Origin: Patescibacteria group bacterium
Lineage (GTDB): Bacteria > Patescibacteriota > Patescibacteriia > 2-12-FULL-60-25
DNA: 5,515 nucleotides
Direction: 5' to 3'
Assembly (NCBI GenBank): GCA_018817245.1
Contig: JAHIUG010000121.1
Span: 1-5,515, forward strand
The notes beneath the pieces were generated by a model that had not been told where the DNA came from, ran no database searches, and saw only the letters and a program-made list of their open reading frames with translations. Below are positions 1-4,573 of the stretch, piece after piece. Position numbers and translations under genes: made by a program. How positions within the stretch are numbered: the first letter of the stretch is position 1; each line of letters starts with the position of its first letter.

Positions 1-1
1 C

Positions 2-30
2 TTGACATTCTGCATTTAAAAAGTTAATAT
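2..30 (+). promoter_or_regulatory. sigma-70 promoter of tRNA-Asn
   Basis: A perfect -35 box TTGACA (2-7) is followed after exactly 17 bases by a -10 box TAATAT (25-30, five of six consensus bases). Transcription would begin near 36-38, leaving a leader of only about 14 bases before the tRNA at 51. This is the strongest promoter in the window, as expected for a stable RNA gene. It fits the conserved DNA-reading residues of the sigma factor encoded at the right end. Confidence 0.85.
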
Positions 31-50
31 CCCTTCGTTCATTCATACAT

Positions 51-125
51 TCCGAGGTAGCTCAGCGGTAGAGCAGTTGACTGTTAATCAATTGGTCGTG
101 GGTTCGAATCCCACCCTCGGAGCCA
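51..125 (+). tRNA. trnN: tRNA-Asn (anticodon GUU), CCA encoded
   Basis: The whole cloverleaf can be drawn. The 7-bp acceptor stem pairs 51-57 with 115-121, the discriminator base is G122, and CCA is genomically encoded at 123-125. The D arm is GCTC/GAGC (60-63 with 71-74). The anticodon stem pairs 76-80 with 88-92, with one G-U pair at its base. The loop CTGTTAA (81-87) places anticodon GTT at 83-85, which reads AAC and AAU as asparagine. The T arm GTGGG/CCCAC (98-102 with 110-114) carries a canonical TTCGAAT loop. The gene is flanked by its own promoter and terminator, so it appears to be a single-gene transcription unit. I see no intron and no missing arm. Confidence 0.97.
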
Positions 126-126
126 G

Positions 127-157
127 AAAAAACCTCGCCCTAAAGGCGAGGTTTTTT
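127..157 (+). terminator. intrinsic terminator after tRNA-Asn
   Basis: A GC-rich 7-bp stem pairs CCTCGCC (133-139) with GGCGAGG (145-151) around the loop CTAAA. It is flanked by six As (127-132) and six Ts (152-157), so the inverted repeat extends to 13 bp. It begins one base after the tRNA CCA. The flanking A and T runs mean it could also stop transcripts arriving from the opposite strand. Confidence 0.92.
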
Positions 158-245
158 GTTTGCTGGGTTGTTGATTTGAACCCACCGTGGTTCGTGCGTC
201 GAGGATGGCGAGCGATGTGGCGTGCCTGCACAGTCACAACCGAGC

Positions 246-270
246 GACGCAAACGTTGAGCGTTAGCGTC
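246..270. repeat. imperfect inverted repeat (hairpin)
   Basis: GACGC (246-250) pairs with GCGTC (266-270), and AACG (252-255) pairs with CGTT (261-264). A single A/A mismatch separates the two stems and the loop is TTGAG. An earlier GCGTCG (196-201) can pair instead with CGACGC (245-250), so two mutually exclusive folds are possible if the region is transcribed. Confidence 0.5.
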
Positions 271-279
271 ATTCCACCA

Positions 280-297
280 CTGCCTGTCGGCAGGCAG
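280..297. repeat. short GC palindrome, CTGCCTG/CAGGCAG
   Basis: Two perfect 7-base arms, CTGCCTG (280-286) and CAGGCAG (291-297), flank the tetraloop TCGG. An alternative 5-bp register, CTGCC/GGCAG (280-284 with 289-293), also exists. Short palindromes of this kind often occur in many copies as REP-like intergenic elements. Only one copy lies in this window, so being dispersed is an inference. Confidence 0.5.
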
Positions 298-410
298 GCT
301 CGGATCCAGCAGGAAATCCGTCGAAAGGTAGGGATTTTTGAGATTTTGCGCTCCTCGATTTGAATTAAGATCCATACCCGAGGTAGCACCCGTACAACTC
401 ACCCTTGCTA

Positions 411-427
411 TAAAGAAGCCTTCTTTA
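411..427. repeat. perfect 7-bp hairpin TAAAGAA/TTCTTTA
   Basis: TAAAGAA (411-417) and TTCTTTA (421-427) are separated by only GCC. No T run follows on either strand, so it is not a standard terminator. It marks the place where the GC-rich island gives way to the AT-rich promoter region of the cold-shock gene. The sequence TGCTATAAA (406-414) just before and overlapping it also resembles an extended -10 box, but no -35 box accompanies it. Confidence 0.4.
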
Positions 428-456
428 ACAGTAATTTTGACATATTTTGAGGTCTA

Positions 457-485
457 TTGACAAAATACGCTATTTAGTATACTAT
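457..485 (+). promoter_or_regulatory. candidate promoter of the cold-shock gene
   Basis: A perfect -35 box TTGACA lies at 457-462. Two overlapping -10 choices exist: TATACT (478-483, five of six consensus bases but a 15-base spacer) and TACTAT (480-485, four of six with the optimal 17-base spacer). Transcription would start near 490 and leave a leader of about 90 bases. A second TTGACA at 437-442 has no matching -10 box. ATTTTG (444-449) and CAAAAT (461-466) form an inverted repeat across the -35 box and could be an operator, which is speculative. Confidence 0.6.
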
Positions 486-489
486 GTCG

Positions 490-579
490 CTAAGCAAAAC
501 GTACTCAAAGTGGAGATCCAATAAATTTCCCACAAGAGGCGGAATTTGTGGATAATTCACTAAAACAGTAACTAAACCT
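490..579 (+). other. 5' leader of the cold-shock gene, possible structure
   Basis: This predicted untranslated leader holds the stem CCACAA/TTGTGG (530-535 with 546-551). Its loop exposes the only purine-rich Shine-Dalgarno-like sequence nearby, GAGG (536-539). That motif is 40 bases before the csp ATG, too far to serve it. It is correctly spaced for GTG at 548, which opens a 7-codon frame (VDNSLKQ) ending at 571, eight bases before the csp start. Long structured leaders are known for cold-shock mRNAs. A role for this leader, or for the mini-frame, is inference. Confidence 0.3.
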
Positions 580-777
580 ATGACAGGTACAATCAAAAGA
601 TTGACAGACAAGGGGTTCGGTTTCATCGTAGTAGAAGGTGAAGAGAAGGAATTGTTCTTCCATTCATCCGCTCTAGTCGATGTAACATACGACGAGCTCA
701 ACGAGGGTGATACAGTTACGTTTGAAACCGAAGACTCTGAAAAGGGTCCTCGTGCAACAAACGTACGACGCGCCTAA
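580..777 (+). CDS. csp: cold-shock-domain protein, single-domain, RNA/ssDNA-binding
   Basis: The 65-residue product is a single cold-shock domain, a five-stranded OB-fold barrel. Members of this family bind single-stranded RNA and DNA in the cytoplasm and melt secondary structure as RNA chaperones. The RNP1 motif KGFGFI lies at residues 11-16 and the RNP2-like motif LFFHSSAL at 25-32. The length is normal for the family, where 65-70 residues is usual. The start is fixed by an in-frame TAA at 553-555 with no other start codon after it, yet there is no Shine-Dalgarno sequence at normal spacing. Two nucleic-acid-facing aromatics of E. coli CspA appear replaced: the Trp of its KWF motif aligns with Arg7, and the Phe after the RNP2 His is Ser29. 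The gene has its own promoter and terminator and lies just upstream of an RNA helicase gene. The family call is firm; which paralogue it matches, and whether it is truly cold-induced, cannot be told. Confidence 0.93.
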   Translation: MTGTIKRLTDKGFGFIVVEGEEKELFFHSSALVDVTYDELNEGDTVTFETEDSEKGPRATNVRRA

Positions 778-786
778 GTAAAAAAC

Positions 787-818
787 CAAAAATCATCCTG
801 TAAAACGGATGATTTTTG
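787..818 (+). terminator. intrinsic terminator after csp
   Basis: A 12-bp perfect stem pairs 787-798 with 807-818 (core ATCATCC/GGATGAT) around an 8-base loop and starts nine bases after the csp stop codon. The T run on the top strand is modest: five Ts, then GATTTTC. It separates csp from the helicase transcription unit, although some read-through is possible. An A run upstream (780-785) supplies a T run for the opposite strand as well. Confidence 0.8.
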
Positions 819-830
819 ATTTTCAATTCG

Positions 831-905
831 TGGACGCTTAACTTGACAATTAATAATATCCATGTCATATTGAGCAACCAAGTTTTTTAAAAAACAGAAT
901 ATAAT
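831..905 (+). promoter_or_regulatory. promoter region of the helicase-typA operon (several candidates)
   Basis: Three candidates are visible. TTGACA (843-848) lies 17 bases before CATATT (866-871, four of six). TGGACG (831-836, four of six) lies 17 bases before TAATAT (854-859, five of six). A perfect TATAAT (900-905) has no recognisable -35 box and sits behind a 14-base perfect palindrome, a T6A6 core flanked by G and C (882-895). Any of them gives a long leader, from about 115 bases for the last to more than 150 for the others, before the ATG at 1029. The sequence cannot say which is used. Confidence 0.5.
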
Positions 906-973
906 CTTTGTACGCATTAGAGGCTTGTCATTATCATTAAATCCTTTGGTACATTAATTATATCGGGATTGGT

Positions 974-1011
974 TTGAGTACTATGAGTGTTTTATCACTT
1001 TTTAGTCTCAA
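974..1011 (+). other. long hairpin in the helicase mRNA leader
   Basis: TTGAG (974-978) pairs with CTCAA (1007-1011), ACTA (980-983) with TAGT (1003-1006), and GAGTG (985-989) with CACTT (996-1000, one G-U pair) around the loop TTTTAT. One bulged T and a small internal loop interrupt about 14 pairs. The hairpin ends 17 bases before the helicase ATG. No T tract follows, so it is not a terminator. A 10-codon frame, MSVLSLFSLK (983-1015), lies largely within it. A role in controlling translation or mRNA stability is possible but not shown. Confidence 0.4.
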
Positions 1012-1028
1012 GTAAGTAATAATGATTT

Positions 1029-2744
1029 ATGACAACATTTGAAGAACTCGGTTTGAATTCAGAATTGATTTCAAGCCTCAAAGATTTAGGATTTGTGGAG
1101 CCTTCGCCTATTCAGGAGAAGTGCATTCCTTTTATTTTAAATTCAAAAAAAGATTTAATAGCATTGGCGCAAACAGGCACCGGAAAGACGGCTGCATATG
1201 GTTTGCCGATTTTGAATCAAATTAAATCGAACGAAAAAGATTTGAGAGCAATAATTCTTTGTCCTACAAGAGAGCTGTGCATCCAAATTACACAAGACAT
1301 TAAGGATTACGCGAAACATTTAAAAAGTATTTCCGTTACTTCGGTTTACGGCGGATCAAGCATTGACCTCCAGATCAGAGCATTAAAGAAAGGCACAAAC
1401 ATAGTAGTTGGTACCCCCGGACGAGTTCACGATTTAATCAGAAGAAAAGTATTGCGTCTTCAGTCCATTGAATGGGTTGTTTTGGATGAAGCTGATGAAA
1501 TGTTGGATATGGGATTTAAGGATGACTTGGATTCTATTCTGGAACAAACTCCTAAAACAAGACAGACTTTGCTTTTCTCAGCAACAATTTCTAAAAGCGT
1601 TCACTCTATCGCCAAACATTACATGAATGATACTGAGGAAATTAGTATTGGAGAAAAGAACATCGGAGCGGAAAATGTGGCTCACGAATATTATGTAGTT
1701 TCCACAAGAGATCGTTTTGAGGCATTAAAAAGAATTTTAGATCATTTACCGGGAGTTTATGGCATTCTATTTTGTCGAACGAGAAATGAAACTCAGGAAG
1801 TTGCCGATAAGTTAAAGCGAGCAGATTATGACACAGAGGCTTTGCATGGTGATGTTTCTCAGGCAATGCGAACAAAAATCATGGATAGATTTAAACATAA
1901 AAAAGCCGGCTTGCTTGTTGCTACAGACGTTGCCGCGCGAGGAATTGACGTAAGCAATCTTTCTCATGTTATTAATTACAATCTTCCGGACAATGACGAA
2001 GGTTATACGCATAGAAGCGGTAGAACAGGTAGAGCTCAAAAACGCGGAGTTTCCATCTCGATTATAAGTCCTCGTGAAATAAGAAGAATTAAGGAGCTGG
2101 AACGTATTGTTGGCAGAGAAATTGTATTTAAGAAAGTGCCGAGCGGAGAAGATGTCTGTCAAAAGCAGATCAATAATTTTCTTGATGAAATTGAGAATAC
2201 TGAAATCAAAGAAATTACCAACGAACAGCATTTTACGGAAATAGCCGATAGATTAAACAAAATCAACAAAGATGATTTGATTAAACATTTTATCATTCAT
2301 AAATTCGGTCACTTGCTTTACGCTAATCAAAATTCTCGCGACCTGAATGCTGACGCAAAAACGTTTAGTCCAAGGAAGCTAAGCGGCGAAGCGAATTCAG
2401 CTGTAAAGATTAATTTTGGAAAAAAACACGGCTTTAGTATTAAAGATATTTTTGGGCTGATCAATTCCAATAAAAATTTAAAAGGTATTGAAATCGGAAA
2501 AATCGATTTGATGCCGGAATCCTCAGCCTTTTCTGTTGAAAAAGATAAGGTTGCTGATGTGATCAAGTATTTGACCGGTGCAAGATATAGAGGACAAAAA
2601 ATTATCGTAACCAAGGGTAGCGAAGGTTCAAGCTATTCAACAAGATCCAGAAGCAGCGGATCATCTTATTCAGCAAGATCCAGAAGCGACAGACCGTCAA
2701 GAGGTTTTAGTGGAAACAAAAAGAGATTTGGAAGAGCTAGATAA
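1029..2744 (+). CDS. deaD: DEAD-box ATP-dependent RNA helicase, DeaD/CsdA type
   Basis: This 571-residue protein should unwind short RNA duplexes with ATP. The DeaD/CsdA family acts in ribosome assembly and mRNA turnover, especially in the cold. All core motifs are intact: Q motif (Phe4, GF at 21-22, PSPIQ 25-29), motif I AQTGTGKT (47-54), Ia PTREL (79-83), GG (108-109), TPGR (129-132), II DEAD (153-156), III SAT (184-186), IV LFCRTR (247-252), V ATDVAARGID (298-307) and VI HRSGRTGR (328-335). A linker of about 370-456, where DeaD homologues have a dimerisation segment, precedes a DbpA-type RNA-binding fold (about 457-528). The tail (531-571) is basic and Ser/Arg-rich with a tandem 11-residue repeat. 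In-frame TAA at 1017-1019 leaves ATG 1029 as the only sensible start, although no Shine-Dalgarno sequence precedes it. It has its own leader and is probably co-transcribed with typA 15 bases downstream. CshA or a DbpA-like role is an alternative label; the overall length favours DeaD. Confidence 0.95.
   Translation: MTTFEELGLNSELISSLKDLGFVEPSPIQEKCIPFILNSKKDLIALAQTGTGKTAAYGLPILNQIKSNEKDLRAIILCPTRELCIQITQDIKDYAKHLKSISVTSVYGGSSIDLQIRALKKGTNIVVGTPGRVHDLIRRKVLRLQSIEWVVLDEADEMLDMGFKDDLDSILEQTPKTRQTLLFSATISKSVHSIAKHYMNDTEEISIGEKNIGAENVAHEYYVVSTRDRFEALKRILDHLPGVYGILFCRTRNETQEVADKLKRADYDTEALHGDVSQAMRTKIMDRFKHKKAGLLVATDVAARGIDVSNLSHVINYNLPDNDEGYTHRSGRTGRAQKRGVSISIISPREIRRIKELERIVGREIVFKKVPSGEDVCQKQINNFLDEIENTEIKEITNEQHFTEIADRLNKINKDDLIKHFIIHKFGHLLYANQNSRDLNADAKTFSPRKLSGEANSAVKINFGKKHGFSIKDIFGLINSNKNLKGIEIGKIDLMPESSAFSVEKDKVADVIKYLTGARYRGQKIIVTKGSEGSSYSTRSRSSGSSYSARSRSDRPSRGFSGNKKRFGRAR
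2628..2693 (+). repeat. tandem 33-base repeat in the helicase tail
   Basis: Two adjacent 33-base units (2628-2660 and 2661-2693) encode SSYSTRSRSSG and SSYSARSRSDR. A 14-base block, CAAGATCCAGAAGC, is identical in both (2641-2654 and 2674-2687). The in-frame duplication lengthens the basic Ser/Arg tail by 11 residues. Such low-complexity tails on DEAD-box proteins add non-specific RNA affinity and tend to vary in length between relatives. Confidence 0.8.
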
Positions 2745-2759
2745 AAACACGATTCATAT

Positions 2760-4523
2760 ATGGAAATCAGAAATATCGCGATTATCGCGCACGTTGATCA
2801 CGGGAAAACAGCTATAACCGATGCCTTGCTAAAGCACACCGGTATGGTTTCTGCTGATTCAGTTGGTATGGATAGCGATATGCTAGAACAAGAGCGGGGT
2901 ATTACTATTTATTCCAAGAATGCTTCCATCTATTATAAAGGTACAAAAATAAATATTGTTGATACTCCCGGCCACGCAGATTTTAGCTCGGAAGTTGAGC
3001 GCGTGTTGAGATCAATCGATTCTGTTGTTTTGGTGGTTGATGCGCAGGAAGGTCCAATGCCACAGACAAAGTTTGTCTTAAAGAAGTCTTTAGAAATTGG
3101 ATTGAAACCGCTTGTTGTTATAAATAAAATTGATAAGCTTGCCGCCAGACCGGCTGAAGCAGTGGACGAGGTAATGGAATTGTTTATGGATCTTGGTGCT
3201 AATGATGAGCAACTTGATTTTAAAACCGTATACGCTATTGGTAAGTTCGGCATTGCTAAAAGTTCGCTGGATGATGATTCGGAAAACATGGATCCCCTTC
3301 TCGATGCTATATTGGAGAATGTTAAGCCTGCTCCGTGTGAGGTAGACAAAGAACTTAGAATGCAGCCGTTTAACCTTGGTTATGATAATTATCTTGGCAG
3401 AATGGCGATCGCCAGAATTTATCAGGGAACTGTTAAAGAAAAAAGTACTGTGTTTGTAAAGCGAGTTGATGGTTCCATCCATACCGGATTGATAACTAAA
3501 ATTTTTACATTTAACGGTTTTAAGAAAGAAGCGGTTTCCAGCGCATTTGCCGGAGATATTGTTATGATCGCCGGTATTGCTGATGTATTTATCGGCGACA
3601 CCATTTCTGATTCAGAAGATGCTGAGTTACTGCCGCACATCGCAATTGACGAGCCAACCATTTCTCTTGGATTTATGGTTAACAACTCCCCTTTCTCCGG
3701 CAAAGAGGGCAAGTTTGTTACGAGCTCACAGATTAAAGAGCGTTTAGAGCGCGAACTTGAAGTAAACGTTGGATTAAAAATTGATTTTTCTAAAAGCGAG
3801 GAATACACGGTGTTCGGTCGTGGTGAAATGCACGTTGCAATTTTGTTAGAGAACATGCGCCGTGAGGGTTTTGAGCTTCAGGTTTCACAGCCGCACGTCA
3901 TTCTAAAAGAAGAGGGTGACAAGATTTTGGAGCCATTTGAAGAGTTGACGGTTTATGTGCCTGAACTTATGGCTGGAATTGTAATTGAGAAAATCGCCAA
4001 GCGAAAAGGTGTAATGACTCAAATGAAGAACATCAATGAAAACGCGCGTATTCAGTTTGAAATTCCAACAAGAGGATTGCTGGGTTTAAGATCTGAGTTT
4101 TTAGTTGATACACGCGGCGAAGGAATTATGGCATCTCGTGTTATTGGTTTTCGTCCGCATGTAGGAGAAATCAGACGTAGAGATACGGGTTCCATGGTAT
4201 CAATGATAAACGGTAAAACTTTGGGCTACTCACTGGATAATTTGCAGGATAGAGGAGCGCTTTACATTGGTCCAAATACAGACGTGTATGAAGGCATGGT
4301 GATTGGAGATGTTAGCAAGGGTATTGATATGCCGGTTAATCCAACCAAAGGCAAGCAACTTACTAACATGCGTTCGTCTGGAGCGGATATGGCACTTAAA
4401 CTAACACCGCCAAAATTGCTTACGCTCGAACATGGACTAGAGGTTATGGCAGATGATGAACTTCTAGAAATAACTCCGAAATCTATACGACTACGCAAAA
4501 AGATTTTAAAAACAAAGGCCTAA
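2760..4523 (+). CDS. typA: ribosome-associated translational GTPase TypA/BipA
   Basis: The 587-residue protein is a translational GTPase that binds the 70S ribosome in EF-G fashion and aids 50S assembly and growth under cold and other stress. The GTPase domain shows G1 AHVDHGKT (10-17), G2 in ERGITI (45-50), G3 DTPGH (68-72) and G4 NKID (122-125). An EF-Tu-like barrel (about 203-290), an EF-G domain III-like segment (about 300-378) and a domain V-like segment (about 393-475) follow. The TypA-specific C-terminal domain (about 480-580) carries the family signatures LQDRG (495-499), VYEGM (509-513) and LTNMR (534-538), which separates it from EF-G and LepA. Unusual points: the residue after G1 is Ala18 where the family normally has Thr, the G5 region reads YAIGK, and the C-terminus stops soon after SIRLRKK, so it lacks part of the usual basic tail (E. 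coli BipA has about 607 residues). The start matches family N-termini but has no Shine-Dalgarno sequence. The 15-base gap after the helicase points to one operon. Confidence 0.96.
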   Translation: MEIRNIAIIAHVDHGKTAITDALLKHTGMVSADSVGMDSDMLEQERGITIYSKNASIYYKGTKINIVDTPGHADFSSEVERVLRSIDSVVLVVDAQEGPMPQTKFVLKKSLEIGLKPLVVINKIDKLAARPAEAVDEVMELFMDLGANDEQLDFKTVYAIGKFGIAKSSLDDDSENMDPLLDAILENVKPAPCEVDKELRMQPFNLGYDNYLGRMAIARIYQGTVKEKSTVFVKRVDGSIHTGLITKIFTFNGFKKEAVSSAFAGDIVMIAGIADVFIGDTISDSEDAELLPHIAIDEPTISLGFMVNNSPFSGKEGKFVTSSQIKERLERELEVNVGLKIDFSKSEEYTVFGRGEMHVAILLENMRREGFELQVSQPHVILKEEGDKILEPFEELTVYVPELMAGIVIEKIAKRKGVMTQMKNINENARIQFEIPTRGLLGLRSEFLVDTRGEGIMASRVIGFRPHVGEIRRRDTGSMVSMINGKTLGYSLDNLQDRGALYIGPNTDVYEGMVIGDVSKGIDMPVNPTKGKQLTNMRSSGADMALKLTPPKLLTLEHGLEVMADDELLEITPKSIRLRKKILKTKA

Positions 4524-4554
4524 AAAACACCCCGGTTTTCCGGGATGTTTTTTT
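4522..4554. terminator. bidirectional terminator between typA and rpoD
   Basis: CCCGG (4531-4535) pairs with CCGGG (4540-4544) around a TTTT loop. Beyond one mismatch the arms continue as ACA-type pairs and an A6/T6 flank (4522-4529 with 4546-4553). The repeat overlaps the typA stop codon and lies about 20 bases after the rpoD stop. Read from the top strand the interruption is a C/A mismatch. Read from the bottom strand it becomes a G-U pair, so the hairpin should be somewhat more stable for rpoD transcripts. It serves two convergent genes. Confidence 0.88.
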
Positions 4555-4573
4555 ATTTACAAAACAGTGACGG

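Larger units (their letters stand above)
158..427. other. GC-rich, hairpin-rich island with no credible gene
   Basis: No protein gene is supported here, although open frames cross it on both strands. Base composition jumps: 181-300 is about 63% G+C, against about 37% in a sampled line of the helicase gene. Several inverted repeats follow one another: TGGGTT/AACCCA (164-169 with 179-184), GACGC-A-AACG paired with CGTT-A-GCGTC (246-270), CTGCCTG/CAGGCAG (280-297), CGGAT/ATCCG (301-305 with 316-320) and TAAAGAA/TTCTTTA (411-427). This could be a dispersed intergenic repeat, a small structured RNA, or the remnant of an inserted element next to the tRNA. The sequence alone does not decide between these, and no promoter clearly points into the block. 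Confidence 0.45.

Noticed and set aside
77..259. 60-codon open frame on the plus strand
   Set aside because: It starts inside the tRNA gene, reads through the terminator and has no recognisable domain.
88..402. 104-codon open frame on the minus strand behind the tRNA
   Set aside because: Its last ten residues (PRVGFEPTTN) are the antisense translation of the tRNA T-arm region, a known source of false protein calls. It also crosses the tRNA terminator and several hairpins, and I recognise no domain in it.
406..414. Extended -10-like TGCTATAAA as an additional csp promoter
   Set aside because: No -35 box accompanies it and it runs into a hairpin. The TTGACA-based promoter at 457-485 is better supported.
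474..701. 75-codon minus-strand frame opposite csp
   Set aside because: It is a shadow of the well-supported cold-shock gene and its promoter region. The same applies to the minus-strand frames opposite the helicase and typA and to the alternative frames within rpoD.
925..963. TTGTCA (925-930) with TTATAT (958-963) as a further helicase promoter
   Set aside because: The spacer is far longer than 17 bases, and no good -10 box lies at the right distance.
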